From positions 124,001-188,000 of the forward strand of contig CANQNN010000004.1 in NCBI GenBank assembly GCA_947625205.1: a stretch of DNA of 64,000 nt, written 5' to 3'. Position 1 is the stretch's first letter. The number at the start of each line of letters is the position of its first letter. Under the pieces are notes generated by a model that worked only from the letters and a program-made list of their open reading frames with translations, did no database searches and was not told where the DNA came from. Source of the DNA: an uncultured Lachnospiraceae bacterium. GTDB lineage: Bacteria; Bacillota; Clostridia; Lachnospirales; Lachnospiraceae. The position numbers were made by a program, and so were the translations under genes. This document shows positions 36,765-46,809 of the stretch, piece by piece.

Positions 36765-36985
36765 GCTCCCCGAGAATGACTCGAAGAGGCTTTTTCCAGA
36801 CTCGAGAATCTCTCGTTGTCGGCCTGCTCCCCGAGAATGGTTCGAAGAAACATTCTCCAGACTCGAGAACCTCTCGTTGTCGGCCTGCTCCCCGAGAATG
36901 GTTCGAAGAGGCTTTTCTCCAGACTCGAGAATCCGTCCGTTTCACGGACACGCTGCTTCGCAGCTTCTGATTCTCTCGTTGTTGG
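36765..36985. repeat. 61-bp tandem repeat array inside the spc operon
   Basis: Units begin at 36765, 36826 and 36887, each 61 bp, starting GCTCCCCGAGAATG and containing TCCAGACTCGAGAA and TCTCGTTGTCGGCC. Units 1 and 2 are near-identical. Unit 3 is interrupted after 36931 by hairpin-forming DNA (GTCCGT / ACGGAC and GCTGC / GCAGC) and resumes at about 36969. Next to the array, 36987-37033 contains a 10-bp stem (ATAAAATCAA / TTGATTTTAT). Two 86-codon frames are open across it but overlap each other and have no ribosome site, so I do not call genes. Confidence 0.85.
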
Positions 36986-37034
36986 TCGCATAAAATCAAA
37001 TGCTCGCTTCGCTCGCGCTTGATTTTATTGCTCC

Positions 37035-37436
37035 CTACCAGACGAACGCCAGTACCTCGCCGCCCACCTGAAGCTCTCTTGCTTTCTTATCTGTGATAAC
37101 GCCCTGGTTCGTGGAAATGATCGCAACGCCCAGACCGCCAAGAACTCTGGGCAGATCCTCCTTGCCGGCATACACACGCAGACCGGGCTTAGAGATTCTC
37201 TTAATGCCGGAGATGATCTTGTCGTTCTTGTCCTCACCGTACTTCAATGTGATATGGATCGTCTTGAAGTTACCGTTATCGATTAAATCAAATTTTCTGA
37301 TATAACCTTCGTCCAGAAGAATCTGAGCAATAGCCAGCTTCATCTTGGATGAGGGCACATCTACTGTATCGTGTTTTGCAGTATTTGCGTTACGGATTCT
37401 TGTAAGCATATCTGCAATCGGATCGCTCATTGTCAT
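37035..37436 (-). CDS. rpsH: Ribosomal protein uS8
   Basis: This 133-residue protein binds the central domain of 16S rRNA and in some bacteria represses the spc operon. [21 protein letters not shown] and [20 protein letters not shown] are diagnostic. It is followed by the repeat array instead of directly by rplF. Confidence 0.97.
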   Translation of the reverse strand: MTMSDPIADMLTRIRNANTAKHDTVDVPSSKMKLAIAQILLDEGYIRKFDLIDNGNFKTIHITLKYGEDKNDKIISGIKRISKPGLRVYAGKEDLPRVLGGLGVAIISTNQGVITDKKARELQVGGEVLAFVW

Positions 37437-37460
37437 GATTTTTCCTCCTTCTCTCGATTC

Positions 37461-37646
37461 TTACCAGCTTGCTTTCTTAACGCCGGGAATCTGGCCTTTA
37501 TATGCTAATTCACGGAAGCAAATTCTGCAGATTCCGTATTTTCTCAAATAAGCATGTGGACGACCACAAATTTTGCAGCGGTTATATGCTCTTGAAGAGA
37601 ACTTGGGTTTACGCTGCTGTTTAACCTTCATTGCTGTCTTAGCCAT
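37461..37646 (-). CDS. rpsZ: Ribosomal protein uS14, zinc type
   Basis: This 61-residue S14 has two CxxC pairs (Cys24, 27, 40, 43) and ends [11 protein letters not shown]. It is the short zinc-binding form. It lies between rplE and rpsH. Confidence 0.96.
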   Translation of the reverse strand: MAKTAMKVKQQRKPKFSSRAYNRCKICGRPHAYLRKYGICRICFRELAYKGQIPGVKKASW

Positions 37647-37660
37647 GAATTTACCTCCTT

Positions 37661-38203
37661 CTATTTAGCGAATGGCATGTTAAATAATCTCAACAACTCA
37701 CGTGCTTCTTCATCCGTCCTGGCCGTGGTAACAAAAATAACATCCATCCCTCTTACCTTGTCAACTTTATCGTACTCGATCTCGGGGAAGATGATCTGCT
37801 CCTTGATACCCAGCGCATAATTACCTCTGCCGTCAAACGAATTGGGATTTACACCCCGGAAGTCACGCACACGGGGCAGCGCAAGATTTACGAGGCGATC
37901 CAGGAATTCATACATCTTATCGCCGCGAAGCGTTGTCTTGCATCCGATTGCCTGACCTTCCCTGATCTTGAAGTTAGCGATGGAATGTTTTGCTTTGGTG
38001 ACGATCGCCTTCTGTCCGGTAATCGTCTCCATGTCGCTTACAGCCGATTCCAAAACCTTGGCGTTTTCCTTAGCTTCACCAACGCCCATGTTGATCACGA
38101 TCTTGTCTAACTTCGGAACTTCCATAACATTTTTATATCCAAACTTTTTGATCATAGCGTCTACGATCTCGTTCTTATATGTCTCCTTAAGTCTACTACT
38201 CAA
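37661..38203 (-). CDS. rplE: Ribosomal protein uL5
   Basis: This 180-residue 5S-rRNA-binding protein shows [33 protein letters not shown] and [20 protein letters not shown]. Spacing to both neighbours is short. Confidence 0.97.
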   Translation of the reverse strand: MSSRLKETYKNEIVDAMIKKFGYKNVMEVPKLDKIVINMGVGEAKENAKVLESAVSDMETITGQKAIVTKAKHSIANFKIREGQAIGCKTTLRGDKMYEFLDRLVNLALPRVRDFRGVNPNSFDGRGNYALGIKEQIIFPEIEYDKVDKVRGMDVIFVTTARTDEEARELLRLFNMPFAK

Positions 38204-38226
38204 CGTTTTAGACCTCCTTTCCAGAA

Positions 38227-38538
38227 TTAATCAATGGTGTCGCCAGTGGACTTGGCAAAGCGGACCTTCTTACCATTCTCAAACTTGAAACCGATCCTCG
38301 TTGCTTTTCCCTTGTGCACATACATTACATTGGAAGCATCAATAGGAGCCTCCTTCTGGACAATACCGCCGTTCTGATTGGCTGCCGAAGGTTTCTCGTG
38401 CTTTGTGATTATGTTCACGCCTTCTACGAGGACTCTGTTCTTCTTTCTGTCAACGGAAATAACCTTGCCCTCTTTGTCCTTATCTTTACCTGCGATCACT
38501 TTGACGGAATCGCCTTTCTTAATCTTAAATGTTGACAT
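38227..38538 (-). CDS. rplX: Ribosomal protein uL24
   Basis: This 103-residue assembly-initiating protein has an N-terminal KOW motif ([19 protein letters not shown]) and [12 protein letters not shown]. It follows rplN by 11 nt. Confidence 0.96.
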   Translation of the reverse strand: MSTFKIKKGDSVKVIAGKDKDKEGKVISVDRKKNRVLVEGVNIITKHEKPSAANQNGGIVQKEAPIDASNVMYVHKGKATRIGFKFENGKKVRFAKSTGDTID

Positions 38539-38549
38539 ACCGGCACCTC

Positions 38550-38918
38550 CTATAATACTTCCGGAGCCAGTGAAACAATTTTCATAAACTGTTTATCACG
38601 AAGCTCTCTGGCTACTGGCCCGAAAATACGGGTTCCTCTCGGAGTCTTATCCTCCTTGATGATAACAGCAGCATTCTCGTCAAATCTGATATAAGATCCG
38701 TCTTTACGACGAGTACCTTTAACAGTACGAACAACTACGGCTTTCACAACATCGCCTTTTTTTACAACGCCGCCTGGTGTTGCATCTTTGACCGTAGCAA
38801 TAATCACATCACCAATACGCGCATATCTTCTTGTAGAACCGCCCACAACCCTGATGCAAAGAAGCTCTTTGGCACCGGTATTGTCAGCGACATTCAGTCT
38901 GCTTTCCTGTTGAATCAT
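38550..38918 (-). CDS. rplN: Ribosomal protein uL14
   Basis: This 122-residue subunit-interface protein begins [20 protein letters not shown] and contains [15 protein letters not shown]. The length is exactly typical. Confidence 0.97.
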   Translation of the reverse strand: MIQQESRLNVADNTGAKELLCIRVVGGSTRRYARIGDVIIATVKDATPGGVVKKGDVVKAVVVRTVKGTRRKDGSYIRFDENAAVIIKEDKTPRGTRIFGPVARELRDKQFMKIVSLAPEVL

Positions 38919-38936
38919 GCTGATCTCTCCTTCTTA

Positions 38937-39191
38937 TTATTTTGCTCTCTCAACGATCTCAACAAGTCTCCATCTCTTGTCCTTGGATAAAGGTCTTGTC
39001 TCCATTACCTTAACCGTATCGCCGATGTTGCACTCATTGTTCTCATCGTGTGCCTTCAGTTTGTAAGTTCTCTTTACGATCTTGTTGTAAAGCGGATGTT
39101 TTACATGGTTCTCAATGGCTACCACGATCGTTTTATCCATTTTATTACTGGTTACTTTGCCAGTACGGGTTTTTCTTAAATTTCTTTCCAC
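38937..39191 (-). CDS. rpsQ: Ribosomal protein uS17
   Basis: This 84-residue OB-fold protein carries [20 protein letters not shown] and [18 protein letters not shown]. It follows rpmC by 58 nt. Confidence 0.97.
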   Translation of the reverse strand: MERNLRKTRTGKVTSNKMDKTIVVAIENHVKHPLYNKIVKRTYKLKAHDENNECNIGDTVKVMETRPLSKDKRWRLVEIVERAK

Positions 39192-39249
39192 TCTTAATTC
39201 TCCTCTCTTATGACTCCACTATCGTAAGGTCATCTGATACGCGCGCCGC

Positions 39250-39459
39250 TTAATTTGCAGTCTTTGCTTTCTGCGTTATGACCGTCTGAATTCTTGCAAT
39301 GTTTCTTCTTACGTCCTTGATTCTTGCTGTATTGTCCAGCTGGTTCGTTGCATTCTGGAATCTCAGATTGAAAAGTTCTTTCTTGGCATCAACCAGTTCC
39401 TGTGCCAATTCCGCATCTGATTTTTTCTGTAAATCCTCAACATACTTATTAGTTTTCAT
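39250..39459 (-). CDS. rpmC: Ribosomal protein uL29
   Basis: This 69-residue two-helix protein near the exit tunnel has [20 protein letters not shown]. Its start overlaps the end of rplP by 11 nt. Confidence 0.96.
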   Translation of the reverse strand: MKTNKYVEDLQKKSDAELAQELVDAKKELFNLRFQNATNQLDNTARIKDVRRNIARIQTVITQKAKTAN

Positions 39460-39886
39460 TTACTGCACCGCCTTCCAAGTCTGCTTTAGAAACGATCTTA
39501 CACTTGCACGGAAGCTTATGTGTTGCAAGACGTAACGCTTCTTTGGCAATATCCTCAGTTACCCCCGAGATCTCGAACATTACGCGTCCCGGCTTAACAA
39601 CCGCTACCCAGTATTCGAGAGTACCTTTACCGGAACCCATACGCGTTTCTGCCGGTTTCGCTGTTACAGGTTTATCGGGGAAAATCTTGATCCAGACTTT
39701 ACCGCCACGCTTAACGTAACGGGTAATGGCAATACGGGCAGCCTCGATCTGGTTGGATTTGATCCAGCAGGGCTCCAATGCCACAATACCGTACTCACCG
39801 TATGTGATCGTATTTCCGCGTGTAGCTTTACCGCGCATGGAACCGCGGAACTGCTTACGATGTTTTACTCTTTTAGGCATTAACAT
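39449..39886 (-). CDS. rplP: Ribosomal protein uL16
   Basis: This protein (145 residues) starts [20 protein letters not shown] is 9 nt before this ATG, and ATG 39880 (MPKRVKHRK) is a close alternative. [10 protein letters not shown]-type sequence, here [20 protein letters not shown], and [20 protein letters not shown] identify it. It overlaps rpsC by one base. Confidence 0.96.
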   Translation of the reverse strand: MLMPKRVKHRKQFRGSMRGKATRGNTITYGEYGIVALEPCWIKSNQIEAARIAITRYVKRGGKVWIKIFPDKPVTAKPAETRMGSGKGTLEYWVAVVKPGRVMFEISGVTEDIAKEALRLATHKLPCKCKIVSKADLEGGAVNEN

Positions 39887-40542
39887 TATTTATCGCTCCC
39901 TTCCTCATTAGATTTAGTGGGAAGTATCTCACCCTTATAGATCCACACCTTGACGCCGAGTTTACCGTAGGTAGTATCGGCTTCCGCAAAACCGTAATCA
40001 ATATCGGCTCTGAGTGTCTGCAGAGGAATCGTGCCTTCGCTGTAGAACTCCGTGCGGGCGATATCCGCTCCGCCAAGACGACCGGCTACTGCAGTCTTAA
40101 TACCTAACGCGCCAGCCTTCATGGTCCTGCCCATACAGGATTTCATGGCACGTCTGAAGGACACACGGTTCTCAAGCTGCTGTGCAATGTTCTCGGCAAC
40201 AAGCTGAGCATCTCTGTCAGGTCTCTTGATCTCCTTGATATCCACGAAAACTTTCTTGTTCGTCAGCTTGGTGAGCTCTTTCTTGGTGATCTCGATCTCT
40301 GCGCCGCCCTTACCGATAACAACGCCCGGTTTAGCGGTGTAAATAATAACCTTGACCCTGTCGGATGCTCTTTCGATCTCGATCTTGGAGATACCTGCGC
40401 TGTACAACTTTTTCTTTAAATATTTCCTGATATTATAATCTTCCACTAAGAAGTCAGCAAACTCCGCATCAGCATACCATTTGGAATCCCAATCTTTAAT
40501 GATGCCGACTCTTAAGCCGTGTGGATTAACTTTCTGTCCCAT
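39886..40542 (-). CDS. rpsC: Ribosomal protein uS3
   Basis: This 218-residue protein has a KH domain ([19 protein letters not shown]) and the C-terminal domain with [20 protein letters not shown]. It starts [14 protein letters not shown] as expected. Confidence 0.97.
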   Translation of the reverse strand: MGQKVNPHGLRVGIIKDWDSKWYADAEFADFLVEDYNIRKYLKKKLYSAGISKIEIERASDRVKVIIYTAKPGVVIGKGGAEIEITKKELTKLTNKKVFVDIKEIKRPDRDAQLVAENIAQQLENRVSFRRAMKSCMGRTMKAGALGIKTAVAGRLGGADIARTEFYSEGTIPLQTLRADIDYGFAEADTTYGKLGVKVWIYKGEILPTKSNEEGSDK

Positions 40543-40565
40543 GTTGTTCTCCTTCCTGAATAATC

Positions 40566-40970
40566 CTATTTCTCATCAAGCACAATGGTGATATGACTCA
40601 TTCTCTTCTCGATCCTGTAAGCCCTGCCCTGTGCCCTCGGTCTGATCCTCTTCATCGTAGGTCCCTTATTAGCGTAACACTCCGCAATATACAGGTTCTC
40701 CGGGTTCGGATATTTTGCGGGATCCTGGCCGTACAAATATTCAGCGTTTGCACGGGCGGATTCCAGCAGCTTCTTGATGATACTTGAAGCATATCTGGGA
40801 TTGTACTCCAGTATTCCAAGTGCAGTCTCCACATCTTTGCCTCTGATGGCATCTAACACGAAACAAGCCTTCTGTACAGACACTCTGGCGTAAGACAGCT
40901 TTGCGGAGGGTCTGTTATCTTTATTCGCGTTTCTCTCTCTCTTTATCTGGGATCTATGTCCTTTAGCCAT
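40566..40970 (-). CDS. rplV: Ribosomal protein uL22
   Basis: This 134-residue protein lines the exit tunnel with its beta-hairpin ([20 protein letters not shown]). The N-terminal extension [17 protein letters not shown] is longer than in E. coli, as in relatives. Confidence 0.96.
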   Translation of the reverse strand: MAKGHRSQIKRERNANKDNRPSAKLSYARVSVQKACFVLDAIRGKDVETALGILEYNPRYASSIIKKLLESARANAEYLYGQDPAKYPNPENLYIAECYANKGPTMKRIRPRAQGRAYRIEKRMSHITIVLDEK

Positions 40971-40991
40971 AGATGATGACCTCCTTTCATA

Positions 40992-41273
40992 TTAACGAAC
41001 TTTGGACTTTCTCTCGTCTTTATCGTGTCCTCTGTAAGTTCTGGTCGCAACAAACTCGCCGAGCTTGTGTCCAACCATATCTTCCGTAACATATACCGGT
41101 ACGTGCTTTCTTCCGTCATGAACAGCAAATGTGTGTCCCACAAAAGACGGGAAAATCGTAGAACGGCGGGACCAGGTCTTAATAACCTGTTTCTGCCCCG
41201 ATGCATTTAACGCATCTACTTTTTTCAGTAAGCTCGCATCTGCAAATGGTCCTTTTTTCAGTGATCTAGACAT
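40992..41273 (-). CDS. rpsS: Ribosomal protein uS19
   Basis: This 93-residue head protein shows [20 protein letters not shown] and [20 protein letters not shown]. It follows rplB by 11 nt. Confidence 0.97.
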   Translation of the reverse strand: MSRSLKKGPFADASLLKKVDALNASGQKQVIKTWSRRSTIFPSFVGHTFAVHDGRKHVPVYVTEDMVGHKLGEFVATRTYRGHDKDERKSKVR

Positions 41274-41284
41274 GTTCTCTCCTC

Positions 41285-42124
41285 CTATTTAATCGCTCTG
41301 CCGTCTCTTCTTCTCACGATCAGCTTGTCGGACGCTTTCTTCTTACGCGTCTTTAAGCCGAGTGCCGGTTTACCCCACGGTGTGCTCGGACCGGGACGAC
41401 CGATCGGAGCCCTACCTTCACCACCGCCGTGCGGATGGTCGTTAGGGTTCATAACGGAACCGCGGACTGTAGGACGGATACCCATATGACGCTTACGGCC
41501 GGCCTTACCGATCTTGATCAGGTTGTGGTCGCCATTACCGATCGTACCGATTGATGCGCGGCATACAAGCGGAACCATTCTCATTTCGCCGGAGGGAAGT
41601 CTGAGTGTCGCATATTTGCCTTCCTTAGCCATTAACTGTGCGCTGTTGCCCGCGGCGCGAACCAACTGTCCGCCTTTGCCGGGATGCAGCTCAATATTAT
41701 GGATCAACGCGCCCACAGGAATTGCGGATAACGGCAGGCAGTTGCCTACTCTTACTTCCGCGTCGGGGCCGTTCATAACCTTCATGCCGTCTGTCAGGCC
41801 TTCCGGAGCAAGGATATATGCCTTCTGGCCATCCTCATAACAGATAAGTGCGATATTCGCCGATCTGTTCGGATCGTACTCGATTCCGAGCACCTTAGCC
41901 GGAATGCCCTCTTTGTTTCTCTTAAAATCAATGTTTCTGTATAACCTTCTGTTTCCGCCGCCGTGATGTCTGACCGTGATCTTACCCTGATTGTTACGTC
42001 CGGCATTCTTCTTAAGAGAAGTGCACAGAGACTTTTCAGGCGTCTTCTTTGTGATCTCGGAAAAATCGGAACCGGTCATATTACGTCTGGAAGGTGTATA
42101 TGGGTTGTATGTCTTAATTCCCAT
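41285..42124 (-). CDS. rplB: Ribosomal protein uL2
   Basis: This 279-residue protein near the peptidyl transferase centre has [19 protein letters not shown], the [20 protein letters not shown] motif with the conserved histidine, and a basic C terminus. Confidence 0.97.
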   Translation of the reverse strand: MGIKTYNPYTPSRRNMTGSDFSEITKKTPEKSLCTSLKKNAGRNNQGKITVRHHGGGNRRLYRNIDFKRNKEGIPAKVLGIEYDPNRSANIALICYEDGQKAYILAPEGLTDGMKVMNGPDAEVRVGNCLPLSAIPVGALIHNIELHPGKGGQLVRAAGNSAQLMAKEGKYATLRLPSGEMRMVPLVCRASIGTIGNGDHNLIKIGKAGRKRHMGIRPTVRGSVMNPNDHPHGGGEGRAPIGRPGPSTPWGKPALGLKTRKKKASDKLIVRRRDGRAIK

Positions 42125-42150
42125 GATCTTATCTCCTTTTCTTTCTTAAA

Positions 42151-42450
42151 TTAGAGTCCCGCAAAGATCTCGATATCCTTGCTGTCCTGCGTCAACTGTA
42201 CAATGGCTTTCTTGGTCTTGGCCGTCTTGCCGTATACCATGCCACGTCTCTTGGTCTTGCCGTCCATGTTCATGGTGTTGACTCTCTCTACTTTCGTTCC
42301 CTCGAACATTTTCTCCACAGCTTCTTTGATCTGTGTCTTATTCGCTTCCGGATGAACAAGAAAAGTATATTTTTTCTCACTCATGCCTGCCATACTCTTC
42401 TCGGTGATAACCGGTTTGAGGATCACATCATAATACTGTAATGCTGCCAT
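42151..42450 (-). CDS. rplW: Ribosomal protein uL23
   Basis: This 99-residue protein at the tunnel exit docks trigger factor and [23 protein letters not shown] and FVHPEANKT-like [17 protein letters not shown] are present. It overlaps rplD by one base. Confidence 0.97.
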   Translation of the reverse strand: MAALQYYDVILKPVITEKSMAGMSEKKYTFLVHPEANKTQIKEAVEKMFEGTKVERVNTMNMDGKTKRRGMVYGKTAKTKKAIVQLTQDSKDIEIFAGL

Positions 42451-43070
42451 TATGCATACACCTCCTCGATCTTAGCCACAGCGTCCTTGGTGATCACGAG
42501 CGTGTCACCCTTCAAAATATCATATACGTTAATGTTCTCCACTACTGCCGTAGAGATCTTCGGAAGATTTTTCGCGGAGCGGATCACATTCTGGTCAGCT
42601 TCCCCGATGACTACCATCGCTTTCTCTACTTTGAGATTATTCATGATCTCTTTGAACTTCTTAGTCTTGATCTCGTCAAGCTTCAGCTCATCCAGAACAA
42701 TGAACTTGTTCTCCTGTACTCTGCTCGTCAGAACAGATTTAAGAGCCGCTCTCTTCTCTTTTTTGTTCAGCTTAAACGAATAATCCCTCGGAACGGGAGC
42801 GAATACAACGCCGCCGCCCTTCCACTGGGGCGCCCTGATGGAGCCCTGTCTTGCATGACCTGTTCCCTTCTGTCTCCAGGGCTTTCTGCCGCCGCCGGAT
42901 ACTTCGGAACGTGTCTTTGCTTTCTGTGTTCCCTGACGCTTATTGGCAAGCGTCTGGACTACTGCCATATGCACAAGGTGCTCATTGATCTTAACGCCGA
43001 ACACCGCATCGTTTAAGTCCATCTTGCCGACTTCTTTACCTTCCATATTATAAACAGATACGTTTGCCAT
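42450..43070 (-). CDS. rplD: Ribosomal protein uL4
   Basis: This 206-residue protein has the tunnel-loop signature [20 protein letters not shown] followed by [15 protein letters not shown]4 is the regulator of the S10 operon in some bacteria; the structured leader before rpsJ makes that worth testing here. Confidence 0.97.
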   Translation of the reverse strand: MANVSVYNMEGKEVGKMDLNDAVFGVKINEHLVHMAVVQTLANKRQGTQKAKTRSEVSGGGRKPWRQKGTGHARQGSIRAPQWKGGGVVFAPVPRDYSFKLNKKEKRAALKSVLTSRVQENKFIVLDELKLDEIKTKKFKEIMNNLKVEKAMVVIGEADQNVIRSAKNLPKISTAVVENINVYDILKGDTLVITKDAVAKIEEVYA

Positions 43071-43106
43071 CTGAATGGTCCTCCTTTCATCTGTGACCGT
43101 ATGTCA

Positions 43107-43793
43107 CTATTTCGCCTCTACCTTAGTTGTCTCTTTGATGGTTACTAAGGCTTTCCTGGGGCCGGGTACAGCGCCTTTGACAAGGATAAGATTCTTGTCC
43201 GCGTCAACCCTTACGACCGTGAGGTTCTGAACCGTCACTCTGACGCAGCCCATGTGTCCCGGCATGCCCTTTCCTTTAAAGACCTTACTCGGCGAGGAAC
43301 ATGCACCGTTAGAACCCTGATGGCGATGGAATTTGGAACCGTGCGCCATAGGACCTCTGTGCTGTCCGTGCCTCTTAATGGCGCCCTGAAATCCTTTACC
43401 TTTGGAGATCGCAGTCGCATCGATACGATCGCCCGCCTCAAAAATATCAGCCTTGATCTCGCTTCCGAGCGTATACTCTTCCGCGTTGTCCAGCTTTAAT
43501 TCCCTGACATATCTCTTTGCAGATACGCCCGCTTTATCAAAGTGACCTTTTAACGCTTTGTTCACACCATGTCTGTGGATCACTTCTTTTTTGCCGGCTT
43601 TGTCCTTGTTGACGATTCTTTCTTTCTTGTCCACAAAACCGACCTGTACGGCACTGTAGCCGTCATTCTCCACAGTCTTGATCTGTGTTACCGCGCAAGG
43701 TCCTGCCTGAAGCACGGTAACGGGTGTAAGCGTTCCGTCTTCAGAAAAGATCTGGGTCATTCCGACCTTCGTTGCCAAAATAGCTTTCTTCAT
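43107..43793 (-). CDS. rplC: Ribosomal protein uL3
   Basis: This 228-residue protein has [20 protein letters not shown] and the central [17 protein letters not shown] with [15 protein letters not shown]. The C terminus is extended by about 15 residues ([10 protein letters not shown]). Confidence 0.97.
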   Translation of the reverse strand: MKKAILATKVGMTQIFSEDGTLTPVTVLQAGPCAVTQIKTVENDGYSAVQVGFVDKKERIVNKDKAGKKEVIHRHGVNKALKGHFDKAGVSAKRYVRELKLDNAEEYTLGSEIKADIFEAGDRIDATAISKGKGFQGAIKRHGQHRGPMAHGSKFHRHQGSNGACSSPSKVFKGKGMPGHMGCVRVTVQNLTVVRVDADKNLILVKGAVPGPRKALVTIKETTKVEAK

Positions 43794-43859
43794 TTTTTTA
43801 CCTCCTGTTGTTCTACAGCGGAACTGAATGCTGACTTCAGTTCGTCCTAGTAGGGGTTG

Positions 43860-44177
43860 TTATTTGCTCTTCATCTTAATGTCGATGTACACGCCTGCAG
43901 GCATCTCTAATCTCTGTAAAGCGTCAACCGTCTTGGGTGTAGGTGAGATGATGTCGATGAGTCTCTTGTGAGTTCTCTGCTCGAACTGCTCTCTGGAGTC
44001 CTTATATTTGTGGACTGCCCGGAGGATCGTTACCACTTCCTTCTTAGTGGGAAGCGGTACGGGGCCGCTCACCTGGGAACCGTTCTTCTTTACCGTTTCG
44101 ATGATTTTCTTTGCAGATGCATCAACCAACTGATGATCATAGGCTTTTAATGTAATTCTCATTACCTGATTTGCCAT
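43860..44177 (-). CDS. rpsJ: Ribosomal protein uS10
   Basis: This 105-residue protein, also a partner in transcription antitermination, starts [19 protein letters not shown] and contains [24 protein letters not shown] precedes the ATG. It is the first gene of the ribosomal supercluster, behind its own promoter and a 240-nt leader. Confidence 0.97.
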   Translation of the reverse strand: MANQVMRITLKAYDHQLVDASAKKIIETVKKNGSQVSGPVPLPTKKEVVTILRAVHKYKDSREQFEQRTHKRLIDIISPTPKTVDALQRLEMPAGVYIDIKMKSK

Positions 44178-44218
44178 AAAAAAAGTCGCCTCCTTTTCGC
44201 ACTTTTAAGTTCTAAGTA

Positions 44219-44326
44219 CGACAAGCGGTGACTGTACACTCTCCCGTGTGTGTCCTATTCTTACCAGACGCTAACCACGGTGTTTCCGGTCCTGCCGGAC
44301 ATTCCTGTTTGTACAGTGACTTGTCG
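44219..44326 (-). promoter_or_regulatory. Structured S10-operon leader, long two-part hairpin
   Basis: The leader contains a long stem in two parts: 44219-44225 pairs with 44320-44326 (CGACAAG / CTTGTCG) and 44231-44238 pairs with 44310-44317 (ACTGTACA / TGTACAGT). The loop has a further CCGG-rich hairpin at 44284-44302. It sits between the promoter and rpsJ, where autoregulatory elements are expected. Confidence 0.65.
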
Positions 44327-44426
44327 TCAGTTTCCTAACTTGACATTCGCTCCACGGAAAACCCAAACGCCATTGCTGGCATCCAGCAACCTCACGCTTC
44401 ATAGCTATCATGCCACAGCATTGACT

Positions 44427-44455
44427 AGTATACATTGAAAAAATCCTTTTGACAA
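44427..44455 (-). promoter_or_regulatory. Promoter of the S10 operon
   Basis: Minus strand: TTGTCA (44450-44455), 17-bp spacer, TATACT (44427-44432), with AT-rich DNA upstream (44460-44490) like an UP element. Confidence 0.85.
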
Positions 44456-44521
44456 GGACTTTTTCAAAAAAATTGTATTTTTTTCCATACAATCCACACC
44501 CGGCGTCTTTCATTGCGCCGG

Positions 44522-45022
44522 TCAGGGTTCTTCCTGTTCCAGTGCGTACAATCCTCTTAAGATTTCTTTTCCCGTGCCGGTCTTAAAGATCTTCCGGCAG
44601 ACGGTGCGGGCCGCATCCGCGTCCTCTTCCTCCTCGCAGAGATTTACCAGAAAATCCGCTTCCACCAGGATCTGGTAATCCATGCCGTCAATCGCATCGT
44701 AAGTATGGTGGTGCCCCACCAGATATCAGACACGATCCGTGACATCCGGCGCAAATCCCAGTCTGTCAAGCATCTGCCGTGCCAGCGCCGGTCCTTCCTT
44801 CTCCTGAAGCGCGCCGCTGCAGTCCTTGTATTTCTCCTCGCACAAGTGGATGGCAATGTCATGGACGATGGCCGCCGCCTCGGCTGTGAACCGCATCCGT
44901 TCCTCCAGATGCTCCGACGCCGCGATCAGCCGCGCATAGCTGTGTACTTTGATAAAATGCTGAATCCGCTTTGCATCGCCGCTGTAATATCGTATCATCT
45001 CCAAGATCAGCGCTTCCAACAT
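44522..45022 (-). pseudogene. HD-domain phosphohydrolase with in-frame UGA at codon 99
   Basis: From ATG 45022 (AAAAGGAG upstream) the frame reads an HD-domain protein: MLEALILEMIRYYSGD, QHFIKVHSYARLIA, AAAIVHDIAIHLCEEKY (the HD pair). At 44726-44728 a TGA interrupts RV-[UGA]-YLVGHHHTYDAIDG. The same frame then continues without loss to a second stop at 44522 and includes DYQILVEADFLVNLCEEE and KIFKTGTGKEILRGLYAL, which belong to the same family. So the full product would be about 166 residues. A single base change from a Ser (TCA) or Cys (TGC, TGT) codon explains the stop. Recoding is possible but not favoured. Confidence 0.8.
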
Positions 45023-45302
45023 GTCATATCTCCTTTTGGCATCCACCGTTTTCTGCCCGGCCGTATGCATCGACCAATGTATGATAATCAGTATATATCC
45101 GATGCCGCCCAAAAGCAAGTGCAGACGCCGCGCAGCGCCGTTTTCTGATTTTCCAGTCGCGCCTTTTTCCGATTCTGCTAGGCAGGCACGCGGGAATGTA
45201 GTAAAATAAAGATTGCCGATGCACCGGACGCCGGAACGGGATCAGAAGTATTCCATGCCGGGCAGCATACCGGATCACTGCGCGGAACGAAAGGGCTTTA
45301 CT

Positions 45303-46184
45303 ATGTGGATAGCGGACAAGTGGAAAGATTATGAAGTGATAGACACCTCCGGCGGGGAGAAGCTGGAGCGCTGGGGCGATTACATACTGGTGCGGCCGGA
45401 CCCGCAGGTGATCTGGGATACGGCAAAAACCGCACCCGGATGGACCAAAAAAAACGGGCACTATCACCGGAGCTCCAAGGGCGGCGGAGAATGGGAATTT
45501 TTCAATCTGCCCCAGGAATGGACGGTCGGATACAAAGACCTGACTTTCCGCTTAAAGCCATTCAGCTTCAAGCACACCGGACTCTTCCCCGAACAGGCCG
45601 TCAACTGGGACTGGTTTTCTTCTATAATAAAAGAAGCCGTACGCCGGGATCCCGGACGGCAGATCAAGGTGCTGAACCTCTTTGCCTATACCGGCGGCGC
45701 TACGCTTGCGGCAGCCGGAGCCGGCGCACACGTCACACATGTGGACGCCTCCAAAGGCATGGTCACATGGGCAAAAGAAAACGCCGCCGCCTCAGGGCTT
45801 GCCGATGCCCCGATCCGCTGGCTCGTGGACGACTGCGTCAAATTCGTGGAGCGCGAGATACGGCGTGGGAACAAATACGATGCGATCATCATGGACCCTC
45901 CCTCTTACGGCAGGGGGCCCAGAGGCGAGGTCTGGAAAATAGAAGAAAGCGTCTTTCCTTTTATCCGGCTTACTGCGCAGATCCTTGCAAAAGACGCCCT
46001 GTTCTATCTGGTCAACTCCTATACGACCGGGCTGCAGCCCGCCGTGCTTACCTATATGATACACACCGCGCTCGTTCCGGACTTCGGCGGTCATGTCGAG
46101 TCCGCAGAGATCGGACTGCCCGTTACGTCAAGCGGCCTTATCCTGCCCTGCGGCGCATCGGGGCGCTGGACAGGCGCGGAATAG
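45303..46184 (+). CDS. Class I SAM-dependent methyltransferase (RlmI-like)
   Basis: This 293-residue protein has the SAM site NLFAYTGGATLAAA, the acidic residue VDASKG, and the catalytic motif MDPPSYGRGPRGE, as in rRNA 5-methylcytosine methyltransferases of the RlmI/COG1092 type, but without an obvious PUA domain. The substrate is not known. ATG 45303 (MWIADKWKD) follows AAAGGG; the in-frame extension from 45213 has no site. It is divergent from the HD gene. Confidence 0.85.
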   Translation: MWIADKWKDYEVIDTSGGEKLERWGDYILVRPDPQVIWDTAKTAPGWTKKNGHYHRSSKGGGEWEFFNLPQEWTVGYKDLTFRLKPFSFKHTGLFPEQAVNWDWFSSIIKEAVRRDPGRQIKVLNLFAYTGGATLAAAGAGAHVTHVDASKGMVTWAKENAAASGLADAPIRWLVDDCVKFVEREIRRGNKYDAIIMDPPSYGRGPRGEVWKIEESVFPFIRLTAQILAKDALFYLVNSYTTGLQPAVLTYMIHTALVPDFGGHVESAEIGLPVTSSGLILPCGASGRWTGAE

Positions 46185-46216
46185 ACCGCTGTATCGCGCC
46201 ATCGTTCCGCCGTCTC

Positions 46217-46666
46217 CTACCGGATAAGGCTGTAGCCGGTCATGACTATCACGAGCGCAATCAGTATCCACAGTCCCAGCAGAACGGCTATCAGGATCAG
46301 GTACGCCTTAAAGAAGTTGGACTTGCTCTTCTTCTCCGTATGACTGAAGGCCCAGACAAAAACCATGATAATATTTACACAGGGAACCATCAGGAGCAGG
46401 AATGATAAAACCCACTCGCCGACCGAAACCGGTTCCTCCAAGTCGATCCCGCCGTCACCGTACTGCTGCCCGCCCGCATAGGGCTGATACTGCTGATACT
46501 GGTTCTGGTACTGGTACTGATTCTGATACGGACTCTGATTCTGGTATTGATTCTGGTTCTGGTACGGACCCTGATTTGCGGAAGAACCGTTATCCGGGGA
46601 TCCCGTGTTCATACAGGTGTTATCCTGCCTGTAATCGCCATTCACATTCATATTGTTGTCGTCCAT
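46217..46666 (-). CDS. Small membrane protein with Gln/Asn/Tyr-rich N terminus
   Basis: This 149-residue protein has an N-terminal half of YQNQ-type repeats (about residues 33-70) and two hydrophobic helices (about 84-107 and 122-145). The region between them contains SHTEKKSKSNFFKAYL. Similar two-helix proteins with a Q-rich tail are common in Firmicutes; the function is unknown. It converges with the methyltransferase gene. Confidence 0.7.
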   Translation of the reverse strand: MDDNNMNVNGDYRQDNTCMNTGSPDNGSSANQGPYQNQNQYQNQSPYQNQYQYQNQYQQYQPYAGGQQYGDGGIDLEEPVSVGEWVLSFLLLMVPCVNIIMVFVWAFSHTEKKSKSNFFKAYLILIAVLLGLWILIALVIVMTGYSLIR

Positions 46667-46809
46667 ATTTATCCTCCCATAATTTTAATATGTTTAATAT
46701 GTAATTTCTTTTTTCATATGTAATGTAATATTTCTGTAATATATGACACATATGTCAAACACCTTGTATAAGCGCGACATTCGGTATGACATTATTGTCT
46801 TTTCATCCC

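Noticed and set aside
36731-36999. Two overlapping 86-codon frames across the repeat array
   Set aside because: They overlap in different frames, follow the 61-bp repeat period and have no ribosome site; better explained as repeats.
44700-44730. Selenocysteine insertion at the UGA of the HD gene
   Set aside because: The stem begins only 4 nt after UGA and the loop is about 10 nt away, closer than known bacterial elements; kept only as a question within the finding.
45440-46405. 321-codon plus-strand frame overlapping the methyltransferase
   Set aside because: Arg/Pro-rich composition typical of an out-of-frame reading; the methyltransferase frame has all motifs.
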